From Pempheris klunzingeri (lineage: Eukaryota > Chordata > Actinopteri > Acropomatiformes > Pempheridae), in the NCBI RefSeq assembly GCF_042242105.1, contig NC_092013.1, forward strand, positions 4,211,987 through 4,275,986: a stretch of 64,000 nucleotides of DNA, given 5' to 3'. Under the pieces are notes generated by a model. The model had not been told where the DNA came from and made no database searches. It saw only the letters and a list, made by a program, of their open reading frames with translations. This document shows, piece after piece, positions 1-12,800 of the stretch (position 1 is the first letter of the stretch; each line of letters opens with the position of its first letter). The position numbers and the translations under genes are program-made.

Positions 1-967
1 GGAAATGCACAGTTGTACGCCAATGTAGTTGTAATCACTGTGTTGGTGGAAACCCCCCTGAGAGTTTCCGCAATCGCATTTGATGATACAGTTAAAAAAG
101 ATTGCTGAGATTCAAAGAATTTAACTCACGCTTGCTTACGTGGAACAAAACAGAAACACGAATGCACATGCGATCATCAAACAGACTTTTAATAAACAGG
201 GTCTGAACTTGCACAATGAGTCACTAAAAGGAAGTGTGTGAATCTTGGGGAATTTTCCATTAGCTAGACCTAGACCTAGCATTGTTCCTGAGCTGCCATC
301 ACAGGTGGTGGTCTGGCTTATGAACTAGTCCCTGGACACTGTCTGAGCTGCACTAACTGCAGTCAGGTTACGTCAACATTATGAATGTATTTTAAAGTGC
401 AGCGCGCTGAAGGAGTGTCACAGCGTATCTACAGCATGTCTCCGTGTATCTGTCTGGTTTTACTTTACTGTAAAATGTTGGAGGGCCGATCTTGACCCTG
501 CACGCAAAGAACAATAAGCAAAGTGTGGGGCAGTATCTTAAAGCATTCCTCAAAAAGAGCCGAAGAATGACTGGAGTTCTGCCAAAATCTTCCACTCTCA
601 CTGATACATAGACCAACTTTACTGAAATACAGCAAAACCCAACTCTCCGGTCTCACATGAATACGGCATGAAATTAATACTTTTTCTTAACAACTTTAAA
701 AATGTGAAGGTTTTAATTTAGGCGATTTATTTCTAAAGATCTTTAGAATCTTAGGTTATTGCAAGAAAGTCATTTAAGTTAGACGTGTAAATAAAAAATA
801 AAATAAAGGACGATGGGACTGAACGGCAGCAAGGCTGTGATGCCCTGCCTTCATCGGCAGCGTGGACTCGTGCAGCCACAGGCCTGAATAGATCTTAACC
901 AGTCTGCCTGCAGCCTACCAGCCTTTAGAGTTTCACTGTGATCAATAGCTGGATTAATTGCTGAAAG

Positions 968-1013
968 GGCGGGGGAGGAGGAGGAGGAGGAGAGCGAGGA
1001 GAAGGAGGAGGTC
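968..1013. repeat. (GGA)n purine-rich simple repeat
   Basis: Interrupted GGA/GAG trinucleotides on the plus strand form a polypurine tract of about 45 bases. It is simple sequence and encodes nothing recognisable. Confidence 0.8.
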
Positions 1014-1528
1014 GTCAGAGCCTCAGGCAGGGGAGGGTTTCAGAAGGTGGGGGTTAAGATGGTGCTGACAGGCAGGGAAAGCTGAAGGGATTTAAAAGGC
1101 AAGCAGAGGGGAGCTGGAGTTGGGGCTGTAAGAGCTGGAGAGGGTGCTCCTAACCACCCCCTCCCTCCACTATACCCCACCCCAGGTCACCTGGCAGCGC
1201 GCAGGGCGGCGGGCCGTCAGATTAGGATCTGAGAGGGGGAGATAACGAGTTTATTGCCCCCTGGACGGGGCTGTTGGAGCCAGGGAAGGAGGAGGGCAGG
1301 CCAAGCAGGCCGGGGTGGGAGGCTTGAATGGTGGTGGGCGTTTGTGTTTGTTTTAACCTGAGGAGATAGATGCAGCCCTGCGGGGGCTTTATGGAGGAGC
1401 AGCCCAGTAAAGCACACAGGCAGCATGGTTAGAATACCAGCAACTCCACTCAACCAACAGTTACAGCAGCTCATCCATCACAGCCTCGACGCATACACAC
1501 ACTTGCATATGCGCATGTGCTCGGAGTA

Positions 1529-1561
<33 letters not shown>

Positions 1562-1565
1562 CACA
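1529..1565. repeat. Compound (AC)n(AT)n microsatellite
   Basis: About 11 AC units run directly into about five AT units and then back to ACAC. This is a typical compound dinucleotide microsatellite. Confidence 0.9.
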
Positions 1566-3026
1566 ACCTTATAATGTCTGCGTGTGTGTCTGTGTTTTTG
1601 CACGGCTTAGCAAGTAGCTGCACAAATTGATTGTCAAGTGCTCAGTGAATAACTGATATTGCAAATAATTATAATGGTTGCCATTTCCGCTACTGTCCCT
1701 AATTTGTGTGAGTTGAGAAAATTCATATCCGAGGGCCTGTTAGGAATTCCACTTTCTCATTGATCAACAATGTGTACTTTCATTTTATCTCCTGAGTTAT
1801 TGGAAATGGGATAAGCCCGATCCTATTACAAGCAAACACAGAATAACGCATGAAATCTATATGTATTTCACACCTCTGTGATCTTTGGTCACTGAATTCT
1901 GCGCACGTATCGGGAGCCTGTATTAGCTTTGCGTGTCTGGCCCAGGCGCTGGAAGAGAGATAAGGGGAGCGGATATGAGAAATATGAAAAATAGCACTGT
2001 GATAGGATGATCAGTGAGAATGAGCAATACGGGCTGCGGTGACAAATGGGACAGGGAGCCAAAGAGGAGAGCAATGCAAAACGGCATTAGAGCCAAGGAC
2101 AGAATGATTTTCCAGAAGGAGTGGAGACGAAACATACTTTCTTAGAACGAACAGGTCAATAATAACCTCCTGATATCAGTCATTTAGTCATTTATTCTAT
2201 TTCACTTTTTTCTGTTTCAAGCCATCCATGAGAGTCAGCCAAACACGACACAGGTGCTGTGATTCTGCTTCAGGGATTAACGTGTAATACTCAGGATTTT
2301 AACAGTCCACAATTTAATAAAGTGCTCAAATTAGAAGAACATAAGCTAAAGCACTGGGAGCGTCAGGGAAGACGTGCTTTAGCGCTTGCTTTTTATTAAT
2401 ATTCCTCATCTTACAAAGATAAGATTAAATCATGTGGTATGTTTGGGTGTTTTTCAGGGAACAATCCAACCAAACAATTGAAAATGGACAGACATCCACA
2501 GCATCAAGAGATATAAGATGAATAGCGCAGATCCTCCTCAAACACACAAACCCCCACTTTCCCTTCGACACTCACTCTCGTACACACACTCAAAGGGATT
2601 TTGGGGCCCTGTGGAGCGGCACGTGAGCAGCCCTCTGTCAGCTGTGTTTGCAGTGAGGCAGGCGAGGGGCGCCCTGCACCTCCGAAAGAGAGTAGCGACC
2701 CAGGGAAATGGGAGAAAGGAGGGGTGCTCTGTGGAAAGGCCAAGGCCCTGAGTGGAGAGAAAAGAAGGGCCACAAAACAGCTTTCCTCCAGAGAGAGAGG
2801 GAGGCAGAGAGGGATGGAGAGAGAGAGAGAGGGGAGAGGAGGGGGCTGTTGGAACAATGCCCCTTCAGCTGCAGGTGCAATGGCTAAGGCCGTGTGTGTG
2901 TGTGTGTGAGTGTGTGTGCAGAGAGCACTTTCTTTTTTGTGTTAATTGAGCTGATTTGTTGTCTTTTCTCTGCTGCAAGTTTAACTCACAGCTGATTAAC
3001 ATGTGGCCTTTTGGAGCTCCTGTGAG

Positions 3027-3032
<6 letters not shown>

Positions 3033-3061
<29 letters not shown>
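3033..3061. repeat. (GT)n microsatellite
   Basis: About 14 uninterrupted GT units; a shorter GT tract lies about 130 bases upstream near 2897-2920. Confidence 0.9.
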
Positions 3062-4746
3062 CACAGAGTTATAGAATGAGCTCGGTTGCCAGTGCAAGCA
3101 GAGTAATGACACAGGCGCAGGGTGTGTAGACACAGGCGAACAGAGAGTGTTAACTCGATTTGCACTTGTATGGAGCACAGAGCAATGGTTAACACATCTG
3201 AATAAAGGCTTTATGTGCTACATGTCGTACAATTGGAAGTGCACAGAAGCGTCACTCAGCCACTAGATTAAATAGCATACTCAGAGGATTAAAGGCTTTA
3301 TACCTAAGAACAGTAATGCAGTATAACAACAGGGTATTCAGCGCACCTAATGTATTTACTACCACAGAGTCATATCACTATTACAACACTGCATCACTTC
3401 AAACGTAAGCTGTAACTTCTTCTTGTAACTTCATGTTGCAGGGAGACTTTACATTAGGTGGCAGTTGTTGTGACCACAGTGGGTTAAACAATTATACTTG
3501 AATATTGTAGAGATTGACATCAAAACACTTTGGCGACTGAACTTAATGAGGTCCAGGGTCCTGACGCCGAGGGTCTGTCCCTCACAGCCGCCCCATGGTG
3601 AGAGATCCTGATATTCAGACCCCACCAGACTGGACGGCCCTGTTTGGACAACTGGTTCCTATCCTGCACTCACATGAGGCATCACAGCCACAGGAGGACG
3701 GCCCCGCAGCCCGAGGGCACACCGGGGCCGGGCCTCAGCGCTAGAAAGGTGCCCACGCACCACCTACTGGCTTTTGGGGGTGGTCCTCACCTACATACAG
3801 GGGCACGAACAGTGTGCACATGCATGTCGGCTCTAACTCGCACATACATAGACACTTAACGCACCTCAAAGTGAGAGCCCCAGGGCCATCGGCGGGGCGC
3901 TCAGACAGCCCCAGTGAGGCAGAAACACAGAAACATGTGTAAGGCCTTAAAGAAGACACTCACTCCACATAGAAGTGTGTCCCCTGTTCCTCCCCCATCC
4001 CACACCTCGGCCCATCCCTTTCATAGGAGATTATTGGGAGAGAGAGAGGAGCAGAGGGTAAAGATGGGGAATCGTGATATGGAGGCGAGCGAGCGAGAAA
4101 GATGAAGACAGAAACAGAGAGATTTGCTCTCCACCCCTCTCTGCAGATATTACTGCTTAATTAAAAGGGCAGCATGTGCTAAGTATTATTCCAGCTGAGA
4201 TCTCTATCTTCAGCCTATGTAATAAGATCTTCAGCAAGCTTACAGCTAAATTTTCGAGCAAATTTCCTTCCTATTCTTTGCCCTTATTTCCTCTTGGCCT
4301 ACGTCTGTTTTGTGCTGTCGCTGCAATCTTTTCGCGTGCCTGCATTGTGAGTGTGTGTGTGCGTGAGAGCCGAGCAGGACTGTTTTGCATGTTAATTAAT
4401 GTAATATTTTGTACACCACTCGGGAGCGTGTAAGTGTTCTCTTGAATGTGTTCCAATTAAGAAACATCCCTCGGGCACAAATTGGTTTGGACACACTAAA
4501 AAAATGTTCCCGTATTTTTACATATTCGGGAGACCATGAAGAACGTGAACAAACTGCAGAGTTTACATGCCGCATCGGAAAGATGTTCAGTTTGGTTTGT
4601 GAAGTGTTACAAAGGAACCCTTTTCTCCAGACCCAAAGCAAACTCTCCCCGTCTCCATCTGCTCTATATCGCGACGATGACTCACGTCTGCTGCTAACGC
4701 TTCACATCGGGGATGGTGGCTGGCTTGGGTGTCTGTCTGCTTTTAA

Positions 4747-5232
4747 GTGAATAATAACGATAATGATAATAATCTATTTATATGGCACTTTTACACTAAA
4801 AACACAGTTACAATGTGGTTCAGATATAGGATGAAATACAAACATGCAAATGGAAGTATGCAAACACACCTACATACAGTACGGACATACATTTACACAA
4901 TAAAACACCTGCATATGCATGATGCATGGGGAAAAGTTAAAGCACACGACCACAAAAAAAAAGAAAATAGCCGCTTTATAAAAAGGGCAAATTTATAGAA
5001 TTTATAGAAATAACCACAGATTCAGCGGATCTGATGAGATCGGGGAGTCCGTTCCAAAGTTTTGGAGCTACAACAACAAAAGCATCATCATCTGCTGGAT
5101 GTGAAACAGGAACGGGGGACAGAGAACAAACCTTGAACTGATGGTCGGACAGTGAAAATATGAGCTAAACGACAAAAGAGTATCTCTAAAACCTTATTAG
5201 TGTGACAACATTTTGAATTAATAACCACACGC
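4747..5232 (+). repeat. Dispersed teleost repeat fragment (probably retrotransposon 3' part)
   Basis: The block opens with an AATAATAACGATAATGATAA-type low-complexity start. It continues with text resembling a very common fish repeat (a stretch meaning roughly 'guess-frame' GGGAGTCCGTTCCAAAGTTTTG followed by ACAACAACAAAAGCA and a run ending in TGAATTAATAACCAC). I recognise this as a dispersed element often found in teleost introns and intergenic DNA. No intact reading frame remains, and the exact family is not certain. Confidence 0.5.
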
Positions 5233-5346
5233 ACCTCCAACACTGCAGGACTACAATATGGTGCAACACACCGTGGGTGTATACACCGTGAGGTCCTCTT
5301 ATGAGGGAAAACATACAGCAGATTTACATACAGCACACACTCACAT

Positions 5347-5401
<55 letters not shown>

Positions 5402-6586
5402 GAGCATGATTGCCAAGTCATTCATGTATCATGGCCACTGGAGGGGTGGCCGTGAGCCCCTTTTGCATTTTTTTCCAAAAGAGTGGCTTTGGACTCACAT
5501 TCAATCATCTGGTAAATTAGTTTAATCCTGCAGCAAATCTGTCCCTCTCCTGGGACGTTTCCAGAGGTGTCAATCGGAGATAAGGCCTGTGTGACAATAA
5601 AGCCACCAAACCACAGGGAGGGGGGCAACACTGCTCTTTGACTCTCCCATACATTGGAAGCTATTTGATTTATGGGAAGAGAGAGAAAGACAGCCATTTC
5701 CTTTTTCATTAAACTGTTAAAGGCAAGAAAGAGATGATGTGGACACAAGTGTTACCTTTGACAAATTAGCTTCTGTAGGCCAGGTGTCAGAGGAAATACA
5801 CCATGTGCAAGACAAGGAGGAGGGTAAGAATAAACCATTCAATTAAAATCACTGTAATACTGCCAGCATTCACTTTTAGAGACACTGAGTCTCTCTAAGT
5901 ATTTATTTAACAGTGCTTTAGGATTGTTTTTATTCTCTGACGGTAAGGACATAATTCCAGTTACAGTAGAGTGTTTTCAAATTTTTGATGTTGTTATATT
6001 TGTCATTATCATTGTGGATTAATACAGTTTCCGTTAAAGGATCTTTTCCATCCACAGCAGCTGGACCAGTGATACACAGTCATTCATCAGAGGCATAAAC
6101 AAGAGTACGCATCAAAACCTAAACACACAGGCAGATGAGCACACATGCACGCTGACATGGCTGCACACACACACACACACACACACTCACAAACAGTCTC
6201 TGTATGTCTCTCTCCCCTCATATAAAGTCAAGCCTCTGCAGATCACTTCTGCCCTCTGTTGACTGTAAGTGGGACAGCAGCTGCAGAGATGTGGAGTTGG
6301 AGGGTGGAATTAAAACAAGATGTAAAGATTAAGTTTTGGTTTAGCATAGCTTTACATATATATACATTTATATATCTAATATTATCGAGAGAGTCGACGT
6401 ACAACAACATTAGATGCTTAATTATAAACAGGTGACTGGTATTGGTAGAGGAACAAGGAGGGAAAAATATTAGTTCTCAGCTTGAGCATTAATTACTGCC
6501 TTCCATTTTCTATTGGAAAGCAGTGCTGTAACTGTCATTACTGTGATTCAAATTAAATAGTTGTTGTTGAGAATAGCGTAAATATA
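5233..6586. other. Noncoding stretch
   Basis: Outside the CA microsatellites (5349-5400 and about 6164-6187) I see no gene, RNA or recognisable mobile element here. The 108-codon minus-strand open frame at 5422-5748 has no recognisable domain. Confidence 0.55.
5349..5400. repeat. (CA)n microsatellite, long
   Basis: About 25 uninterrupted CA units after GTACAC. This is among the longest dinucleotide tracts in the window and probably polymorphic. The apparent reading frames through it are artefacts of the repeat. Confidence 0.95.
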
Positions 6587-6755
6587 AAGCGTAGTTGCCT
6601 CACAGCAAGAAGGTTCCAGGTTCGAATCCCGGTCTGTGTGGAATTTGCCTGTTCTTGCATCTTTTCTCCCACAGTCCAAACACATGCAGGTTAATTGGTG
6701 ACTCAAAGTCAGCTGGGAGCTTAAGGATAAACCGTATAGACAATGAGTGGATGTT
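6587..6755 (+). repeat. Dispersed repeat with tRNA-like B box
   Basis: The segment reads TTGCCTCACAGCAAGAAGG, then GGTTCGAATCCCGG, CCCACAGTCCAAACACATGC, AGGTTAATTGGTGACTC and AGTCAGCTGGGAGC, and ends near a TAAACCGTATAGACAATG block. GGTTCGAATCC fits the RNA polymerase III B box, but no tRNA cloverleaf can be drawn around it. The same family recurs at 30,340-30,512 (its 3' half) and, inverted, at 34,925-35,042. I recognise it as one of the most abundant teleost dispersed repeats; its class is uncertain. Confidence 0.65.
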
Positions 6756-7444
6756 GAAAATATGACCTCCACAGAAATGACACAGAAAGGCATGTCAGAT
6801 GCTAAATTAATTCATATTATTTATATTAATTCACATCATATTATTAGTAAATAAAGCAACAGACATACAGTTATTTAAAACACTATGCCAGTTGTCATTT
6901 ATTCTCTAAAAACTACATGAATTAAAATAAAAATTTAGTGGACTCCCCAAACAGCCCCAAAGTTTTTCATCATTCTAACAAAAACCTATTTGATGTAGGA
7001 ACTAAAACTGTACATTATCACAACTATACATTGCAGTGATACATTGGCCACTATTCCTTGTTTTTTGATTTATAAAACTGAATTAATTTCTGCAACTGAG
7101 CTTTCTCTGCCACTGCTTGTAACTGAATAATTAAAAAGGTGGATGCCATCAGCCCAAGTGTTGCACACGATAAAAATACCACTCAAACATGCTCTCCGAA
7201 CCTATAAAAGTTTCCAGAAACGGTGAGCTGGGAGCTAATGCGTTGCAGAATGGCGTAACGGAACGGGGGAGGGCCGGGTAATTTAATGTGAGTCATTTTA
7301 ACATTAAAACAAGTGGGACACGGAGGAAACAAAAAGAGCAAAAGAGGAAAGGGAACTTCAAAATGCTCTTTGAGGAAAATGAGATCACAGGCTGCAATTA
7401 TATAATTCTTGTCAAGTGATGGTGGCGATAGCGTACGAAGAATG

Positions 7445-7471
7445 CACACACACACACACACACACACACAC
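7445..7471. repeat. (CA)n microsatellite
   Basis: About 13 CA units, followed by a GT-rich segment roughly 100 bases downstream on the same strand (7565-7602). Confidence 0.9.
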
Positions 7472-8094
7472 GTATACACTCCACTGGGAGAATAGCCTCC
7501 TTGACTGCATTTTTAAATGTTGGAAAGTTATGGGGGTCACATGGGGGTCAGGTACAGGAAGAGTATGTGTATGCATGTGCGTGTGTGCGTACATGTGTGT
7601 GTCAGGCCCTGAACACTGGGCCCCTGATAAAAGCACTTCTTCTGATTTCCTCCTTTGGTTTTGTTTTTGTCCATTTGGTCCCTCTCTTTCTAGTTATGAT
7701 GAAAGTCAAAAAGCCAAGCGTTCCCAAGTGTTCGCTGATGCCAAGTGCAGATTTGAAGTGGGAGCACGACTTATGAAGTGTGTGTGTGTTGTATCCATGT
7801 GTCTTATGTGTGTTGGAGTGTGCTTGAGTGTCGAGGGGCTTTGAGAAACAGTCGATCTTGACGTGGCTCCATCACATCTACAGCAACACAGCCGCATGAC
7901 TCCAAACGCATATAGTGACTAGTCAGTAACAGAACGTCGGGCAGCTTCCAGATGAACGCTCGGCATAAACCAGGCATTCATACGCTTGCCTACATGTCAT
8001 GGACGCTACACATCTCCATATCTCCCAGTTTACAAAACCCATTTACAACACCAGGACTGGAACACAAAGGTTCCAGTCTGAGCCCCCGTCATTC

Positions 8095-8098
<4 letters not shown>

Positions 8099-8137
<39 letters not shown>
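8099..8137. repeat. (AC)n microsatellite
   Basis: About 19 uninterrupted AC units. Confidence 0.95.
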
Positions 8138-8138
<1 letters not shown>

Positions 8139-8281
8139 CAGACTGGTGGTGGGGCCAGGGGGTCTGCTGCTAGGTTCCCAGGGAGCCTCACTGGTCTGAT
8201 GGAGGCACTTTGTCTAAAGCTGGGGCAGACTACAGCAGACTCCAGAGGAGATGCCTATCAGCTACTGGCTATGCTACGGCC

Positions 8282-8346
8282 TGGAGGAGAGAGGGAGGGA
8301 GAGAGAGAGAGAGGGAGGGAGGGAGGGAGGGAGGGAGGGAGGGAGG
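8282..8346. repeat. (GGGA)n/(GA)n microsatellite
   Basis: A polypurine tract of GAGGGA, GA and then about nine GGGA units. It is a simple repeat able to adopt triplex or G-rich structures. Confidence 0.9.
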
Positions 8347-9769
8347 ACTACAATACAGGAATCTGAATGAAAAAATAGTCAGCATCAACACAGAAATCAG
8401 AAAAAAGTAAATGATCACTGCAGACAGTAATTAAAATTCCACACCCGCCTGAATGTCTGAAGGCCGTCATGACAACTCACAGGAAATAAACATTTCCTTT
8501 GAGTTGAGTATGCCAGATATTGACATCTGCGTTTTGCTTCGACGGTCAAAACGATTCAGATAAATCCCTCAACGGGCGAATCAAGTTAAGGAGCTCAACT
8601 GCTCTCCATTGCAGATAACAGTAGCAGTGGAGGCCATATGCAAGTGTTGACAGGCAGAGTGATGTATAGTGAAAGTGAGGGTGAGTCGGGTCGGTGACAC
8701 ACTGAAGGTCGAAAAGGAGCGCGACCTCTCCAGGTGTGGCCTCCTCGCTCAGCTCCGACACAGCAGGCACCCTTCCCACACTTTCTCCGTCCACCTTTTT
8801 TTTTTTTTTTTTTTTAATCCGCCTAAGTCATCTCTCACAGGTTTTAAATTTATACGCAATTTACAGTTCATCTTTCACTCTGACGGGAACTGTGACAGGT
8901 ATTGTAAGGTGCTGAGCGATGATAGGAACAACAAAAAGCGGATACGAGGATAAATGCAATTCCTTTCTAACGTTTTTTCTCTAATCTCTCTCTCTCTCTG
9001 ATTACCGAGGCAGTGCGGGGTTATGGATCGGGTGGGTTAGCCAGCGTGGTGGCAGACAGATCTAATGTGTGCTGTCTGCTGCATGGCGACTTCTTAGTTA
9101 GAGCGTGAGGGCGCAGGGTAGGGTGGGGTGGTTGTGGGGGCTGGAGGGACTTGCACCGTGACCCAAGGATCTCCACGGTCTCTGTCAGCGGAAAATTAGA
9201 TTACAACAGTGGGACCAGGGGGGAAGGACCTGAGGAAGGGGGCGTCAAGAAGTCTAAATATGGAGGGCTCAGTATGTCCGTAATCACTTTATACAAGTTA
9301 GATGAACCAACAGACTTATCTTCTCCTCGCTGTCCAGATTGTAGATGCTGGTGTCAAGTAGTGTGTGTGTGTGTTGTGAAACCTTTCGCAAATCCTCTGC
9401 ACCTCTGCGGAGTCCTTTTATGGTGAACCGCACCAAAAGCGTACTGTAGAGAATAAATGTTAGTGATATGTCTGAATGGATGGTTTTGACAGGGCAGCAG
9501 CCAAAACAGGTCAATTCAGACGGTGCCATTCAGAATGTGGATATTCTGAGAAAAGAGGCAGGAAACATGAAGCAGCGCGTCCGCTTGGATTAACGCTCCA
9601 CATAATGGACTGATCAACCCAAGGTGGAAAAGTGATTTTGATAAAAAGCTCACAAACGTTTGTTTCCACTAAGATACATATAATTATGTATGCTTCATGT
9701 GAAGAAAGATGATCAACTTTTGCTTTTGATACAAACAAGTTAGATGTATAGTCAGTCAGGGCTTTTAGA

Positions 9770-9800
9770 GACAGAGAGAGAGAGAGAGAGAGAAAAAAAA
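9770..9800. repeat. (GA)n tract with poly-A end
   Basis: About 11 GA units followed by an A run. The minus-strand open frames that read as serine/leucine repeats here are simple-sequence artefacts. Confidence 0.85.
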
Positions 9801-12800
9801 ACAGGAAGGCGAGGTCTGTTTGAGCAGACACTGGCAGCGACTGTGGATGGCGGCAGCAGACGGCGCTGGTGACAAGAAGGGGAGGGAAAAGAGCGGGAGG
9901 GGGGTGATGGACAGAGACAGAGCAGAAAATTGAAGTACATGTAACATGACACAAATGGACAAAAGTATTTAGCTAATGATTTATTATTAAACAGAGCAGG
10001 CAGCCCTCCCCAGCTCGATCCCCCAGCCTTGCCCAGGCCCCGGCCCTATTGTAGGGAGATGGAGAGGCAGATAAGCAGGGCTGTAATGGTAGTCAGATGG
10101 CAGGTGGGCTGGCCGAATCCGGGGTTAATCACTGCTAAGTGCTGTGGAGAGGGGAGGACACGGGGCCTGGCTGAAACACTGTATCCTGCGGGGCATTGGG
10201 AGGACAGGTAAGTCAGCCCAGGTAACTCACCTTGGCGGCTCACGGGGACAGCTGGACCCTCGCACTGCTCGGCTAATGGTGTTAACTCAAGAGAGTCGCC
10301 ACGACGATATGTTACATCAACACACTCCCCTCCGTCTCACTCTTCTGTCTTGCTCTTTCAAACCATGTTAAGCTCTTTTGTATAGGCTCCATTCTGCCTT
10401 ATTGCTTGGAGCATTTCCGAGGAACACAAGTGATTTAATCTGTCTGAGAGGAAAGAGAGAACGCTGTGTAACTAAGTAACAAAAGAGAGAGGTCTGTGGA
10501 CCTTTAAATCGAGCTCTTCTGAGGCAAAACCAAACAAATTCGACCAATTTTTATTTCACAGATGGATGAAATAAAAGCTAATGTAATTCATAATAAATTA
10601 TAATGATAACGACGGCCTTAGATTTTCGAATGCTGTAGACAGACCAAAAACAACACCCAAACTGGCATGCCCTCTCTTGTTTGAGTTCATTCACATTTTT
10701 TACTCAGAGTGCCCCCTTTCGGCAGCTGTCTGCAATTCCGAATCTGCCTTCGCCTGCAGCGGATATCAGACTACATGAAAAAAAAAACAACAAGCAGCCT
10801 CTCCTGCCACAGCATGAAATGCGGGCTGCCGTGCGTCTAAACAGCGGATGACAAACCCATAATGAAGGCAGTAATTGGAACAACATTTCAGGTCCACCGT
10901 GCACGTCTCGCTGTGGTATCCCTGCCGCCATCAAGACCTTCTCCCAAATCATTCCCAAACGTCCGGCAAATCAAAACAAAACACGGGGAAAGGAACACAA
11001 CTTTACAGAGCAGTGACTTCTGATGGGCCATTTCTGGTGGAGACTCCAGTCTGCGTGGAGGTGGGCCTTACTTTGCCCTTAACAGGAAACAGGCTGCTAC
11101 TCTGGGCTACATTCAGCTGGAGCCATCGAAGGCATCGGTGCACTGTTACTCCAACACACACGAGCTGCTGTTGTGTTTGGAAATAAAAGATACAGAAAAG
11201 GAGTCTGCACTGCATGCAATCTGCCCCGAGATAACAGAGATGTGAGAGGGGGAAAAAAAAGCACAAGCACACACACACACACACGCAAACACCTTCACCT
11301 TAAAACACAACCATCAACCGTACAGCTAGCTTCTTCCTCTGCCTGCTCCCATAAAATGGAGTCGTCGTAAACAACAGATGAAGTCATCTTGTTTTAGAAG
11401 AAGAAAAGAAGAGAGGTCAAGTTGAACAGAGAGCCTTAGTTAAATCATCTGCTTGTAGTAAACAGTTGAGAGGAACATCTATCAGCCAGGCACGTGCCGC
11501 TGACAGTATAATAATAAGGTAGCGAGAGCTGGAGCGTGCACTGGAAACAGATGAAGAGAGCCACGTCTCTCCGGAGACAGAGGGTGAGAGAGAGCGAGCG
11601 AATGAGGAAAGAGAGGACAAATAGAAAGAGAAAAGTAGCTCATCATGTCTTCCATCAGCATGGCGGGTGGTGCTGGTGTGACTGAACACAGTAACACTGC
11701 AGACCCTGTTCATAATCACAAGGTTACTGTTCATTGTTCGACGTGACCTGGCGGACATGAGTGACAAGGTGGGCAGCCGGGCTCTGTGCTACTGTGCGGA
11801 TAATTACCTCATGACGACAAAGTGAACTTTGATGTACAGTCCCTCCGCTGTAATGCTTTAATGACCTTAGAGCTGGCATTTGTGCACGTCCGTGTATATG
11901 TTTGTGCAGAAAATGCCTGCACACACTCAATACATGTGCGCAGACACTAAATGAGCACACCCTCTCACACACTCATCCACACACGCTAGGTTTCAGCCAG
12001 CCAGTAGGCTTGATGTCAATCAAGTGGGTGTCTAATTAAAAGTAACAGGAGGAAGCTGCTGGGGACAGCAATCGCTATCAGACTCACATTTTCATATGAA
12101 TGGCCTTTTTTAATTAAACTGAACAGCTAATAAGCCTCAGTATCCAGACCATGTAGCAGTTTAACAGACAAAGAGCCACAAAGAAAACACACATACGCAC
12201 ACGCACGCATATAAAAGAATGGGGGATGAGAGGTAAAGACAGAGGGATGAATAATGACGAGTCAGAAGCAGAGTGATGCATTGCCTTTGAACCTGTTGGC
12301 TCTCCTTTGTTTGTGGAGGCGCTTTGCCAGAAGCTATTGTTGTCAACAAAGTTTATTTAGCGTTGATGGTATTAAAGAACAGAGTCCAACAGAATTTGCC
12401 TTTGCCATGAGACGGGGAGAAATGAAAGAGAGGTAAAAGAAAGAGCACAGAGCGCTATCTCCTCCGCAGATGAAAAGGAGAGTCTACAAACAATTTGGAC
12501 ACGTGTGTGTTGGTTATTCTGTCCCGCAGCTGAAGGGTAATTATAAATGTATTCGAGTTAGAGCGACTGGATCAAACGCAAAACAGCAACAGAGCTAAAC
12601 CAGCTGTCTTTATTTAAGCCAAGAAAGGCAAAACAATAACAGTATTTTGCCAAATGATTTGGAGTATCATAAAATGAAATAATACAAAAGTAAAATGTCA
12701 CTGTAAAATCCAATCTTATTTCCATCAATGGATTTAGCAGCTATTGAAGGAAAAAAAAAAAAAAAGCCTGACAGCATAATTCAGTGACATGAATTTAATG

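Larger units (their letters stand above)
1..4746. other. Gene-poor noncoding stretch
   Basis: No open frame here shows a recognisable domain or a plausible set of splice-linked exons; the longest (about 100 codons) overlap purine-rich or CA/GT simple sequence. The stretch contains a GGA-rich patch near 970-1011, an AC/AT microsatellite near 1529 and GT repeats near 2897 and 3033. The rest looks like unique intergenic or intronic DNA. Some blocks could be conserved regulatory elements, but that cannot be judged without alignment. Confidence 0.6.

Noticed and set aside
5301..5525. Threonine/histidine-rich open frames across CA repeats (also near 7416, 8000, 21,827, 25,443 and 29,178)
   Set aside because: They exist only because (CA)n or (GT)n contains no stop codon; no splice context or domain supports them.
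6610..6680. Possible tRNA gene at the GGTTCGAATCC box
   Set aside because: No acceptor, D or anticodon stem can be paired around it; the segment belongs to a dispersed repeat.
9511..9954. 147-codon minus-strand open frame rich in serine and leucine
   Set aside because: Much of it is the reverse of a GA tract; the rest shows no domain.
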